Source of the DNA: Salipiger sp. CCB-MM3
GTDB lineage: Bacteria > Pseudomonadota > Alphaproteobacteria > Rhodobacterales > Rhodobacteraceae
DNA: 64,000 nucleotides
Reading direction: 5' to 3'
NCBI RefSeq assembly: GCF_001687105.1
Contig: NZ_CP014595.1
Span: forward strand, 1,697,001-1,761,000
A program made the translations under genes and the position numbers. The notes below the pieces were generated by a model, which ran no database searches, was not told the origin of the DNA, and worked only from the letters and a program-made list of their open reading frames with translations. Shown here piece by piece: positions 10,131-19,118 of the stretch (its first letter is position 1; each line of letters opens with the position of its first letter).

Positions 10131-11075
10131 ATGACGAACATGGAAAAGAACAAGATGACACGCCGGAGTGCACTGACCGCCGCCGCGGCGCTGCCGCTCG
10201 CCGCCGGGCTGACCGGAGCCGGTGCCCGCCCCGCCGCCGCACAGTCCGCGCAAGGGCCGCAGGTGCCGCGCACCTACCGGGTGCCGCTGGGCGATTTCGA
10301 GGTGACCGCAATGATGGCGGGCACGCGCACCGTGCCCGAGCCGAAGGGCACCTTCGGCCTCAACGCCAGTGACGAGGAATTCGCCGAGGTCTCGAAAGCC
10401 GCGCATATTCCCACCGACAAGGCGCAGTTCTTCTTCACCCCGACGCTGGTCAACACCGGCAGCGCGGTGATCCTGTTCGACACCGGGCTCGATCCTGCGG
10501 GCATCACCGCTGCGGTCGAAGCGGCGGGCTACGCGCCCGAGGACGTGACCCATGTGGTGATCACCCACATGCATGGCGACCATATCGGCGGGCTTTCGGA
10601 CGGCGGCACGCCGACCTTCGGCAATGCCGCGCTGCTGACCGGGCAGGAGGAGTGGAACCATTGGACCGAAGCGGCCAACGACACCTTTGAAAGTAAGGTG
10701 CGTCCGCTGGAGGATCAGTTCAGCTTCCTCGGCAACGGCGAGGAAGTGGCGCCGGGCATCACCTCGGTTCTCGCGCCGGGGCACACACCGGGGCACATGT
10801 GTTTCATGCTCGAAAGCGGCGGCCAGAAGCTGATGCTGACCGCCGATCTTGCGAACCACTACGTCTGGTCGGTGGGCAAGCCCGATTGGGAAGTGCGCTT
10901 TGACATGGACAAGGAACTGGCCGCCAGTTCGCGGCGCAAGATCTTCGGCACGCTGGCCGAGGATAAGACGCCCTTCATCGGCTACCACATGCCGTTCCCG
11001 GCGGTGGGCTATGTCGAGGCCGAGGGCGACGGCTTTCGGTACGTGCCGCACAGCTACCAGCTACTGATGACCTGA
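10131..11075 (+). CDS. Tat-exported metallo-beta-lactamase-fold hydrolase
   Basis: 314 residues. A twin-arginine signal (MTRRSALTAAAALPLAAGL, within residues 9-30) predicts folded export to the periplasm. The mature part has the MBL zinc ligands: THMHGDHIGG, then GHTPGHM, then a later TADLANH block. Such enzymes include lactonases, alkylsulfatase-like hydrolases and many uncharacterised ones, so the substrate is unassigned. Starts at 10131 and 10140 are both possible; AGGAGAGG lies immediately upstream and suits either imperfectly. It is divergent from the small gene at 9740-9949. Confidence 0.85.
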   Translation: MTNMEKNKMTRRSALTAAAALPLAAGLTGAGARPAAAQSAQGPQVPRTYRVPLGDFEVTAMMAGTRTVPEPKGTFGLNASDEEFAEVSKAAHIPTDKAQFFFTPTLVNTGSAVILFDTGLDPAGITAAVEAAGYAPEDVTHVVITHMHGDHIGGLSDGGTPTFGNAALLTGQEEWNHWTEAANDTFESKVRPLEDQFSFLGNGEEVAPGITSVLAPGHTPGHMCFMLESGGQKLMLTADLANHYVWSVGKPDWEVRFDMDKELAASSRRKIFGTLAEDKTPFIGYHMPFPAVGYVEAEGDGFRYVPHSYQLLMT

Positions 11076-11102
11076 GGCCGCTGGCCCTAGGGTGGGGATG
11101 GG

Positions 11103-11654
11103 TCAGCGGAAGGCTGGCCCATGCGCCCAGATGGTCAGCGAATGGCGCTCGCCGCCGGTCACCGGCGTGACCCGGTGCAGCATATAGGACGGAAAGAGCG
11201 TGGCGGTGCCGCGCTCTTTCTTTGCCGCAACCACATGGTTCGAGGGCATCAGTTCCAGCGCGCCGCCCTCATAGGCGCCCTCGTCGGAAAGCTGCACCAC
11301 CATGGTCAGCTTGCGGCGCGCGGCCAGACGGCCCTCGCCGATGTCCGAATGCCAGTCGAAATGCCCTTCACGCTCGGCGCCGTAGCGCGCGACCTGCGCG
11401 CTTTCGTCGAAGGCATCCAGCGCGAAGTCATAGGCGGATCGGTTGGCGTCACGCACCAGTTCGATGATCCGATCCATGACCCAGCCGGTGTCTTCCACAT
11501 CGTCGAGCCACACCAGATCGGCGCGGCGCATGTTGTGCGCGCGCTGCTGACCCACAAGGCGCGCGTCCGAGGCCTCGGCATTGCGCGAGATCTCGATGAG
11601 GCGGCTGCAGTCGACTTCGGAAAAAGCCTGCGGAATGCTGTGGACGGTGATCAT
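11103..11654 (-). CDS. 2-oxoglutarate/Fe(II)-dependent oxygenase, PKHD-like
   Basis: 183-residue prolyl-4-hydroxylase-type oxygenase. Iron ligands are visible as HSD in DWHSDIGEG and the distal histidine in SYMLHRVTPVT. The arginine of GGERHSLTIW would bind 2-oxoglutarate. The size fits PKHD-type hydroxylases; the substrate is unknown. The ATG at 11654 is preceded by AGGAG 7 bases upstream. It converges with the Tat-exported hydrolase, with a 27-base gap. Confidence 0.82.
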   Translation of the reverse strand: MITVHSIPQAFSEVDCSRLIEISRNAEASDARLVGQQRAHNMRRADLVWLDDVEDTGWVMDRIIELVRDANRSAYDFALDAFDESAQVARYGAEREGHFDWHSDIGEGRLAARRKLTMVVQLSDEGAYEGGALELMPSNHVVAAKKERGTATLFPSYMLHRVTPVTGGERHSLTIWAHGPAFR

Positions 11655-11850
11655 GCGCGCGCTCCTGAATGCGGAAGCGCGCCATTAGGGCGGATAGGGA
11701 AGTGGATCTGCGCCAATTGCGACGCGGAGGGCGGAAAGCGACCTGTCTTTGCGTCACTGCCCCGTTCTATGGTCCGCTGTTTTGCGCGCGCCTCCCAGAT
11801 CAAACCGTTTGGGTCTTTTCCCGCCGCCGGCGCGGGGCCATATCCCCTGC

Positions 11851-12252
11851 ATGACAACACCCGATACTGCGCCCGATCTTGCCGCTTTCGAGACCATGGC
11901 CCGCGCCGCGGTTAATGCCCTGCCCGAGCCTTTCCGCGCCGCCGCTGCCGAGGTGGTGCTGCAGGTCGAGGACTGGCCGCCGGAGGACATTCTGCAAGAG
12001 ATGCAGATCGACGACCGGCTCGATCTTACCGGGCTCTACGAAGGTGTGCCGATGACCGAAAAGTCGAGCAGCTGGCCCTCGCCCTATCCCGACACCGTCT
12101 GGCTGTTCCGCGAGCCGATCCTGCAGGAATGGCGCGACCGGGGCGATGTCGAGCTGGATGCGCTGATCGCCCATGTGACAATGCATGAGTTCGCCCACCA
12201 TTTCGGCTGGTCCGACGACGATATCGCCAGCATCGACCGTTGGTGGGAGTAG
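11851..12252 (+). CDS. Small zincin-type metallopeptidase family protein
   Basis: 133 residues from the ATG at 11851. The HExxH motif reads HEFAHHFGWSDDDI near the C-terminus, the arrangement of the short bacterial zincin family formerly treated as a DUF. No signal peptide, so cytoplasmic. Peptidase activity is inferred only from the motif; the natural substrate is unknown. The gene is followed by nadE on the opposite strand with 29 bases between stops. Confidence 0.8.
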   Translation: MTTPDTAPDLAAFETMARAAVNALPEPFRAAAAEVVLQVEDWPPEDILQEMQIDDRLDLTGLYEGVPMTEKSSSWPSPYPDTVWLFREPILQEWRDRGDVELDALIAHVTMHEFAHHFGWSDDDIASIDRWWE

Positions 12253-12281
12253 CGGCGGGCCAAATGGCCCCGCGCCTTGCC

Positions 12282-13940
12282 TCAGCCGTTGTCGCGCCAG
12301 CGGTTGGCGATGGGATAGCGCCGGTCGAGCCAGAAAGCCTTTTGCGACAGGCGCGCGCCCGGAGCGGCTTGGAAGCGTTTGTATTCCGAGATGTAGAGCA
12401 GATGCTCGACCTTCTTGGCATCGGCGCGGTCATAGCCCGCCGCGACGCAATCGGCGATCGAGCCATCGCGGTCCACGAGAATCTCCAGAATACCGTCCAG
12501 CACCGGGTAGTCGGGCAGGCTGTCGCTGTCCTTCTGGTCTTCGCGCAGCTCGGCCGAGGGCGGCTTGGTGATGATCCGCTCGGGGATCACCTCGCCGTCG
12601 GGGCCGTTCATCCACGGGCGCTGGTTCTCGTTGCGCCAGCGGCAGATGGCGAAGACGCGGGTCTTGTAGAGATCCTTGATCGGATTGTAGCCACCCGCCA
12701 TGTCGCCGTAGATCGTGGCGTAGCCCACCGCGACCTCGGACTTGTTGCCGGTGGTCAACAGCATCTCACCGAACTTGTTGCTCAGCGCCATCAGCAGCAG
12801 CCCGCGCAGGCGCGACTGGATGTTCTCTTCGGTGAGATCGGCATCGCGCCCGGCAAAGAGCGGCGCCAGCGTTTTGGTGATCGCGTCGCGCCCTTCGGCG
12901 ATCGGCACGAAATCATAGTGGCAGCCAAGGTTGGTGGCGCAGGCCTTGGCATCCTCCAGCGAATGCTCGGAGGTATATTCCGACGGCAGCATCACGCAGC
13001 GCACGTTCTCGGCTCCGAGCGCATCGGTGGCGATGGTCGCCACCAGCGCCGAGTCGATGCCGCCCGACATGCCCAGCAGCACCTTGCCGAAGCCGGTCTT
13101 GCGGCAATAGTCGCGCAAGCTGAGCACCATGGCGTGGTAATCCTGCTCCATGTCGTCCGGGTGCTGCACGAAGCGCCCGTCCTCGGCGCGCCATCCCTCG
13201 GGGGTGCGCACCAAATCGACATGGGCGATCTCTTCCTCGAAGACCGGCAGTTGCAGCGCCGCCTGTCCGCCGGGGTTCAACACAAAGGAGCCGCCGTCGA
13301 AGATCTGGTCGTCCTGACCGCCCACCATATTGAGGTAGATCAGCGGCAGGCCGGTCTCGACCACGCGGGCGACCATCTTGTTGAGCCGGGTCTCGTGCTT
13401 GTTGCGGCGGTAGGGCGAACCGTTGGGCACCAGCAGGAACTCGGCCCCTGTCTCGGCGTGGGTCTCGGCCACGTCCTCATACCATGCGTCCTCGCAGATC
13501 GGCGAGCCGATGCGGACGTTGCCCACCGCGTAGGGCCCGCCGATGGCGCCGCTGTCGAAAACACGCACCTCGTCGAAGACGCCATAGTTCGGCAGGTGGT
13601 GCTTGAACACATGAGTGACGATCCGCCCGCCGCGGCAGATGAGATAGGCGTTGTAAAGCTCGGTGCCCTCGATCCACGGGCAGCCGATCGCCAGCGCGGG
13701 CCCGTCGGCGCAGTCTTCGGCCAGCTTTTGCGCCACCTCCATGCAATCGAGCGTGAAGGCGTGTTTCTTCGGCAGATCCTGCGCGTTGTAGCCAGCGATG
13801 AACATCTCGGGCAGGGCAACAAGCTGGGCCCCGGCGTCGCGGCCCTTCTTCCAGGCGTCCTTTGCCTTGGCGGCATTGCCTGCAAGATCGCCCACGGTCG
13901 GGTTCAGCTGCGCGATGGTCAGGCGGAAACGGTCGGCCAT
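12282..13940 (-). CDS. nadE: Glutamine-dependent NAD(+) synthetase
   Basis: 552 residues with two domains. The N-terminal nitrilase-type glutaminase (residues about 1-260) has a glutamate in VALPEMFIAGY and the catalytic cysteine in SPICEDAWYED. The C-terminal ATP-dependent ligase has the P-loop-like LGMSGGIDSALVATIA. It amidates deamido-NAD with ammonia released from glutamine, the last step of NAD synthesis. The ATG at 13940 (MADRFRLTIAQLNPTVGD) gives the family N-terminus; an upstream in-frame start would add 16 untypical residues. Confidence 0.96.
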   Translation of the reverse strand: MADRFRLTIAQLNPTVGDLAGNAAKAKDAWKKGRDAGAQLVALPEMFIAGYNAQDLPKKHAFTLDCMEVAQKLAEDCADGPALAIGCPWIEGTELYNAYLICRGGRIVTHVFKHHLPNYGVFDEVRVFDSGAIGGPYAVGNVRIGSPICEDAWYEDVAETHAETGAEFLLVPNGSPYRRNKHETRLNKMVARVVETGLPLIYLNMVGGQDDQIFDGGSFVLNPGGQAALQLPVFEEEIAHVDLVRTPEGWRAEDGRFVQHPDDMEQDYHAMVLSLRDYCRKTGFGKVLLGMSGGIDSALVATIATDALGAENVRCVMLPSEYTSEHSLEDAKACATNLGCHYDFVPIAEGRDAITKTLAPLFAGRDADLTEENIQSRLRGLLLMALSNKFGEMLLTTGNKSEVAVGYATIYGDMAGGYNPIKDLYKTRVFAICRWRNENQRPWMNGPDGEVIPERIITKPPSAELREDQKDSDSLPDYPVLDGILEILVDRDGSIADCVAAGYDRADAKKVEHLLYISEYKRFQAAPGARLSQKAFWLDRRYPIANRWRDNG

Positions 13941-14120
13941 GAGCCCCATCCTTTCGGTCACATCCGCGTGCCCACATAGCAGAACCACGCCCGAGGGGAA
14001 GAAGCTGAGGGCAAAAGAGATTGTCAGCCAAGGGGGTGTTGTTTAGTTTCGCGGCGGCAGAGGGGCCGATTTTCGGCGGAAAACAACAGGCATCCGGCAA
14101 AGGTCCGGCAGGGATTTCGC

Positions 14121-15659
14121 ATGAAGCTTTCAGGCAGAACCATCCTCACGGCGGCGGCCATCGGCGCGCTGACATATCCCGCGCTCGCGCAGGTCGAGGA
14201 TGGCGAGGTGCAGACCAAGCAATATGACGACGGCGGGGTCTATGAGGGCACCTTCCAGGGCGGTCTGCAGCACGGCACGGGCACTTACCGCATGCCCAAT
14301 GGCTATGAGTACACCGGCGCTTGGGTCGAGGGCGAGATCCGCGGCGAGGGTGTCGCGCGCTTCCCCAATGGCTCGGTCTATGAGGGGCAATTCGCCAAGG
14401 GCAAGCCCGAGGGCATTGGCCGCATCGTCTTTGCCGATGGCGGCACCTACGAGGGGTCTTGGCTCGACGGCAAGATCACCGGCAAGGGCGTCATGCAATA
14501 TGCCAACGGCATGCGCTACGAAGGCTCTTTCCGCAATGCGCTGCACCATGGGCGCGGCGTGATGACCGGCCCCAACGGCTATCGCTACGAGGGCGATTGG
14601 GTGAACGGCGTCAAACAGGGCAATGCCGAGATCGCCTATCCCGACGGCTCGGTCTACGAGGGCCGCGTGGCCAATGGGTTGCGCGACGGTCAGGGCAAGC
14701 TGACCATGCCCGACGGGCTGATCTACGAGGGCACATGGCGTGAGGGCCAGATCGACGGCGTCGGCAAGCTCACCCAGCCCAATGGCGACATCTACGAGGG
14801 AGAGCTCGTGGACGGCCGCCGCGAAGGGCAGGGCAAGGTGACCTACGCCAATGGCGACATCTACGAAGGCCAGTTCGACAACGACCAGCGGCAGGGCACC
14901 GGTACTTTCATCGGCGAGGACGGCTACCGCTACGAGGGCGACTGGGTTTCGGGCCAGATCGAGGGGCAGGGCAAGGTCACCTATCCCGACGGTTCGATCT
15001 ACGAGGGCGCCTTCCTCGGCGATCTCGCCAATGGCCGGGGCAAGATCACCTATCCCGACGGCTCGACCTATGAGGGCGACTGGGTCGACGGGGTGATCGA
15101 AGGCGCGGGCGTCGCGCGCTACGCCAACGGGCTGGTCTACGAGGGCAGCTTCAAGAACGCCCGCAACGACGGGACGGGCGTGATGACCTACCCCGACGGT
15201 TACCGCTACGAGGGTGACTGGCAGGACGGTCAGCGCCATGGCGAAGGCACGGCCACCTATCCCGACGGCACGGTTTACACCGGTGCCTTCCGCGACGGCC
15301 AGCGCCACGGGCAGGGCAAGATCACCATGCCCGACGGCTTCAGTTACGAGGGCGCGTGGGTCGATGGCGAGATCGAGGGCGAGGGCGTCGCGACCTATGC
15401 CAATGGCGATGTCTACGAGGGTCATTTCGCGGGCGGCAAACGGCAGGGCGAGGGCACCATGCGCTATGCCACCGGCGAGCAGAGCACCGGCGAATGGGTC
15501 AATGGCGTGCTGACCACCGACACCCCGGTGCAGGACAGCGAGACGCCAGCGGATGCAGCACCGGACGAAGGTGCCGCCGACGAGTCGCCGGAGGCGGCAG
15601 CCGAAGAGCCCGCCGCCGAGGCCACCGAAGAGTCCACTGCCAAGCCCGCGACCGACTGA
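14121..15659 (+). CDS. Secreted MORN-repeat protein
   Basis: 512 residues. A Sec-type signal (MKLSGRTILTAAAIGALTYP, cleavage likely after ALAQ near residue 24) is followed by 18 full MORN repeats of 23 residues (about residues 40-453) plus a degenerate 19th. Each repeat is of the form YEGxWxxGxxxGxGxxxYPDG. The tail from about 465 is rich in Ala, Glu and Pro, acidic and probably disordered. MORN arrays form extended beta-hairpin solenoids in eukaryotes and bacteria; no activity can be assigned. It stands alone between nadE and a DUF2945 gene. The exported location and the uninterrupted register are the notable points. Confidence 0.9.
   Translation: MKLSGRTILTAAAIGALTYPALAQVEDGEVQTKQYDDGGVYEGTFQGGLQHGTGTYRMPNGYEYTGAWVEGEIRGEGVARFPNGSVYEGQFAKGKPEGIGRIVFADGGTYEGSWLDGKITGKGVMQYANGMRYEGSFRNALHHGRGVMTGPNGYRYEGDWVNGVKQGNAEIAYPDGSVYEGRVANGLRDGQGKLTMPDGLIYEGTWREGQIDGVGKLTQPNGDIYEGELVDGRREGQGKVTYANGDIYEGQFDNDQRQGTGTFIGEDGYRYEGDWVSGQIEGQGKVTYPDGSIYEGAFLGDLANGRGKITYPDGSTYEGDWVDGVIEGAGVARYANGLVYEGSFKNARNDGTGVMTYPDGYRYEGDWQDGQRHGEGTATYPDGTVYTGAFRDGQRHGQGKITMPDGFSYEGAWVDGEIEGEGVATYANGDVYEGHFAGGKRQGEGTMRYATGEQSTGEWVNGVLTTDTPVQDSETPADAAPDEGAADESPEAAAEEPAAEATEESTAKPATD
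14238..15479 (+). repeat. 69-bp coding tandem repeat (18 units)
   Basis: The MORN units of the gene at 14121-15659 are encoded by 18 consecutive 69-base units without any gap or frame change. Neighbouring units keep blocks such as TACGAGGGC and GACGG but are clearly diverged, so the array is old rather than freshly amplified. Confidence 0.85.
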
Positions 15660-15718
15660 GACGGAACATCCCGGCGTTCCCGCGTGTTTTCCCTACGTTA
15701 AGCAAGGGAGACGACACG

Positions 15719-15934
15719 ATGAGCAGCTTTCAGGTCGGAGAGATCGTGAAGTGGAACTGGGGCGCGGGCAGCGCCACCGGCAAGATTGCCGAGCGCTTCG
15801 AGCGCAAGGTGACCCGGCAGATCTCGGGCGAGAAGATCACCCGCAACGGCTCGCCGGATGCCCCGGCCTTCCTGATCGAGCAGGACGACGGCGGCCGCGT
15901 TCTGAAGCTGGAAAGCGAGCTGGAAAAGACCTGA
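15719..15934 (+). CDS. DUF2945 family small protein
   Basis: 71 residues starting MSSFQVGEIVKWNWGAGSATGKI. This is the N-terminal pattern of DUF2945 (Tudor-like, also named hypervirulence-associated) proteins, with ITRNGSPDAPAFLIEQDDGG in the second half. It is small, charged and cytoplasmic; the family has no settled function. AGGGAG lies 9 bases before the ATG. It follows the MORN gene by 59 bases and may be cotranscribed with it. Confidence 0.75.
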   Translation: MSSFQVGEIVKWNWGAGSATGKIAERFERKVTRQISGEKITRNGSPDAPAFLIEQDDGGRVLKLESELEKT

Positions 15935-15977
15935 CCCCGCGGCTGCGCAGGCACTGGACCAGCGCGCCCCCGTCCAT

Positions 15978-16000
15978 CTTCTTCTCTTTCCAAATACGCA
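15978..16000 (+). repeat. Dispersed intergenic element, copy 2 (short)
   Basis: A 23-base core containing CTTCTCTTTCCAAATACGCA, identical base for base to 43194-43216 and related to the cores near 1837, 37669 and 54411. It lies in the gap between the DUF2945 gene and phrB, which converge here. Confidence 0.6.
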
Positions 16001-16049
16001 CATCCCGCCCTTACCGCCCCGCGCGGCGCTGGGCTCCCATGCCCGGCGG

Positions 16050-17576
16050 TCAGACCGTCTCGCCAGCCGACAGCCGTTTCAGAAACGCTTCGGCCTCGGC
16101 CAGAACCGTCTCGCGCTTCGCTTCGTCCATCCGGTCCCATGTGCGGTACATATTGCCCATGCGGGGGTTGTTTTCGAACCTCTCGCGGTGCCGGGTCAGA
16201 AAGTGCCAATAGAGCAGGTTGAACGGGCAGGCGCCCTCGCCGGTCTTTTGTTTCACCTTGTAGGCGCAGTGCCCGCAATAGTCCGACATGCGGTCGATAT
16301 AGGCGCCTGACGAGACATAGGGCTTCGAGGCGATCACCCCGCCATCGGCGAACTGGCTCATGCCCACGGTATTGGGCGCTTCGACCCATTCGAAGGCATC
16401 GACGTAGACCGACAGATACCACTCATGCACCTCCGCCGGGTCGATCCCGGCAATCAGCGCGAAATTCCCGGTCACCATCAGCCGCTGAATGTGATGGGCG
16501 TAGGCCTCGTCGCGCGTCTGTTCGACGGCTTTCGACAGGCAGCGCATTTTGGTCTCGGCACCCCAATAGAGCGGCGGCAGCGCGCGCTGCTGGTTGAGGC
16601 GGTTGCGGCGCGGATAATCAGGCCCCTCGTGGAAATAGATGCCGCGCACGTATTCGCGCCAGCCGATGATCTGACGGATGAATCCCTCGACCGAATTGAG
16701 CGGCGCGTCGCCGGCGCGATAGGCCTCCGCCGCCGCTTCGCAGACTTCCAGCGCAGAGAGCAGCCCGATGTTGATGTAAGGCGAGACCAGCGCGTGGTTG
16801 AGGTATTTATGCCCGTCCAGCATGGCGTCCTGATAGGCGCCGAACTCGGGCAGCGCGTGGCGGATGAAATGCGCCAGCGCGCGCTTGGCCTGCCCGCGGT
16901 CGGTGGCGAAATGAAAGGGGCGCAGCGTGCCGAAGTTCTTGGGAAACCGCGCCTCGACCAGATCAAGCACCTCTTCAACGGTCTCATCTGGGGTGAAGCT
17001 CATCGGACCGCCGTGGTCGATGCCGTCGGGCGGGGGCTTGCGGTTCTCGCTGTCGTAATTCCAGTCGCCGCCCTCGGGTTTGTCGCCGTCCATCAGCAGC
17101 CCGGTCTTGCGGCGCATCTCGCGATAGAAATACTCCATCCGCAGCGCCTTGCGCCCCTTGGCCCAATCCTCGAACTCGGCGTGGGAGGCGAGAAAGCGGT
17201 CGTCTTCCAGCAAGGTGATGTCCAGCGGCGTGTCACGCAGGGCCTCGATCAGCCGCCATTCGCCCGGCTTCGTCGCCAGAACCTCGGTGGAGCCGGTCTC
17301 TTCGGCGCGGCGCAGCAACTCGCCGGGGATCGAGCCTGCGTTCTCGGTGTCGTCAAGCTGGGTGTAGCGGACCTCCCAACCCTCTTTGCGCAGATGGGCG
17401 GCGAATTTGCGCATGGCGGCGAAGATCAGCGCGATCTTCTTGGGGTGGTGGGCGGTGTAGTCGGTCTCGGCGGCGACCTCGGCCATGACCACGACGTCGG
17501 TCGCCGTATCGGCGCGGCGCAGCGCGATCAGATCCTCCGAAAGCTGGTCGCCCAGCACCAGCACCAGACGGCTCAC
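16050..17576 (-). CDS. phrB: FeS-type (6-4) photolyase / cryptochrome-like protein
   Basis: 508 residues of the FeS-BCP branch of the photolyase/cryptochrome family. The N-terminus (MSRLVLVLGDQLSED) is typical. The four cluster cysteines are present: one in MRCLSK (about 349), CGHC (about 437 and 440) and C13 residues later in GEGACPFN, the spacing known from PhrB. Light-driven repair of (6-4) photoproducts is the best-known role; signalling is possible. The start is GTG at 17576, placed 7 bases after GGAGG and overlapping the stop of the upstream SDR gene (GTGA). It is the last gene of the GntR-GNAT-SDR-phrB chain. Confidence 0.93.
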   Translation of the reverse strand: MSRLVLVLGDQLSEDLIALRRADTATDVVVMAEVAAETDYTAHHPKKIALIFAAMRKFAAHLRKEGWEVRYTQLDDTENAGSIPGELLRRAEETGSTEVLATKPGEWRLIEALRDTPLDITLLEDDRFLASHAEFEDWAKGRKALRMEYFYREMRRKTGLLMDGDKPEGGDWNYDSENRKPPPDGIDHGGPMSFTPDETVEEVLDLVEARFPKNFGTLRPFHFATDRGQAKRALAHFIRHALPEFGAYQDAMLDGHKYLNHALVSPYINIGLLSALEVCEAAAEAYRAGDAPLNSVEGFIRQIIGWREYVRGIYFHEGPDYPRRNRLNQQRALPPLYWGAETKMRCLSKAVEQTRDEAYAHHIQRLMVTGNFALIAGIDPAEVHEWYLSVYVDAFEWVEAPNTVGMSQFADGGVIASKPYVSSGAYIDRMSDYCGHCAYKVKQKTGEGACPFNLLYWHFLTRHRERFENNPRMGNMYRTWDRMDEAKRETVLAEAEAFLKRLSAGETV

Positions 17577-18250
17577 CACACGACCTCCTTGCCTGCCCAG
17601 TCGAAAAAGCGCCCGGTCTCTTCGGGGCCGAGCCCGTCCAGCACCGACAGCAGGTTCTGCGCAGCCTCTTCGGGGGGCACGGCGGGGTGGCGGCCAAGGT
17701 ATTCGGCGGTAAAGGGCGTGGCGACGGTGCCCGGATGCAGCGCGACGCAGGCCAATTGCTTGTGCGTGCGCGCCAGTTCCACCGAAGCGGTGCGGATCAT
17801 CTGGTTCAGCGCCGCCTTGGAGGCGCGATAGGAATACCAGCCGCCCAGCCGGTTGTCGCCGATCGAGCCCACGCGGGCCGAGAGTGCGGCAAAGACCGCG
17901 CGGCGGTCCCTTGGCAGCAGGCGCATGGCGTGTTTCAGCACCAGCGCCGGGCCGAGCGCATTGATCGCCATCTGCTGCATCACCTGCGCCGGGTCGAGCG
18001 ATTTCAGGGTCTTCTCCGGGGCCGCTCCCTCGGGGCACAGCGCGCCGGTGGCGACGAGGATCAGATCGAAGCTGCCCTCCAGCGCGCCGAGGTGCCGCTC
18101 GACCGAGGCCTCGTCGGTGACGTCGAGCCTGTGCTCGCGGCGCGACAGCCGCGTGACCTCGGTGCCACGGGTCTCCAGAGCCGCGGCAAGGGCGCTGCCG
18201 ATGCCGCCGCTCGATCCTATGACGATTGCGCGTTCCTGAGTTCCGGTCAT
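17573..18250 (-). CDS. Short-chain dehydrogenase/reductase (CsgA/C-factor-like)
   Basis: 225-residue classical SDR. The NAD(P) motif reads GSSGGIGSAL near residue 12, and the catalytic YxxxK is in YSYRASKAALNQM with a serine (ALSARVGS) upstream. It resembles the C-factor-like SDRs often found next to FeS-type photolyase genes in marine alphaproteobacteria (recollection, not checked). Its stop overlaps the photolyase start by four bases. The substrate is unknown. It begins 40 bases after the GNAT gene. Confidence 0.87.
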   Translation of the reverse strand: MTGTQERAIVIGSSGGIGSALAAALETRGTEVTRLSRREHRLDVTDEASVERHLGALEGSFDLILVATGALCPEGAAPEKTLKSLDPAQVMQQMAINALGPALVLKHAMRLLPRDRRAVFAALSARVGSIGDNRLGGWYSYRASKAALNQMIRTASVELARTHKQLACVALHPGTVATPFTAEYLGRHPAVPPEEAAQNLLSVLDGLGPEETGRFFDWAGKEVVW

Positions 18251-18290
18251 GTCCGCCGAAATAGCGGCGGCGCGGCCATCGGCAAGCGGG

Positions 18291-19118
18291 TCAGCCCAGT
18301 TCCAGCGTGCCCACCGCGTTCTGGCCGCGTCCGGCAAGCGGCGCCGGACCGCGATACATGCGGGCGGTGTGGAACACCGGCTGCATCCCCATGGCAAGGC
18401 AATGCGCCGCCAGCGCGGCGGATTCGGCGGGCAGGTCGATCATCACCTGATCTTCGCCGGTATGCGCTGCAGCGGCCTCGAGCAGCGCCTGCGCCACCGG
18501 CAGGTCGGGCGCGCAGAGCGGCCCGATCTTCCAGCCCACGTGGCAGCCCCGCAAGGTGAGAAAGCCGTTCGGTTTCCCGGCCTCGCGATGCACCAGCGTG
18601 AAACGGGTCTGCGCCGGTTCCAGCCAGGCGGCGGTGAACCGGGGCTTGGCGTAGCCGCAGGCCTTGGCCTCCATGGCGATCAGCGCGGCATGCTCGTCGG
18701 CGGCGGCGGATTGCACACCCTTACCCGGACCGTGGCTCAGCCGCCCGGCAAAGCGTTTCGTCTGCCCGGCCAGCACGAAGCCGGACTTGCGGTAGTTCTC
18801 TTGCTGCGCGGGCACGCCGTCGAGCCCGATGGTGCGGGTGCCGGCGTGTTTCATCGCATGCAGCCAGAGCGCATGGGCGATGCCCTGCCCGCGATAGGCC
18901 GGGGCGCAGAGATAGAGCCCGAGGAAGGCAAGGCGGTCGGTATGGTTCACCACCGAGATCGCCGCGGCCATATTGCCGCCAAGCTCGGCACAGAAAAAGC
19001 CCTCGGGGTCCGCGGCGTAGAACGGATCGAGATCCTCGAGGCCCGGGTTCCAGCCCTCCTTGGCCGCCCAGTCGAGCGCGTGGCCCAGATCGGCCTTGGT
19101 CATCGTGCGCAGCATCAT
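18291..19118 (-). CDS. GNAT N-acetyltransferase with C-terminal extension
   Basis: 275 residues. The acetyl-CoA motif A reads APAYRGQGIAHAL near residues 92-104 within the N-terminal GNAT fold. The remaining about 140 residues are a second acetyltransferase-like domain of the kind found in two-domain GNATs. The substrate is unknown. The ATG at 19118 overlaps the stop of the upstream GntR regulator (ATGA), so it is probably the direct target or partner of that regulator. Confidence 0.85.
   Translation of the reverse strand: MMLRTMTKADLGHALDWAAKEGWNPGLEDLDPFYAADPEGFFCAELGGNMAAAISVVNHTDRLAFLGLYLCAPAYRGQGIAHALWLHAMKHAGTRTIGLDGVPAQQENYRKSGFVLAGQTKRFAGRLSHGPGKGVQSAAADEHAALIAMEAKACGYAKPRFTAAWLEPAQTRFTLVHREAGKPNGFLTLRGCHVGWKIGPLCAPDLPVAQALLEAAAAHTGEDQVMIDLPAESAALAAHCLAMGMQPVFHTARMYRGPAPLAGRGQNAVGTLELG

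Noticed and set aside
14238..15479. Regular repeats considered as CRISPR
   Set aside because: Units are 69 bases, have no spacers, and encode the MORN repeats in frame.
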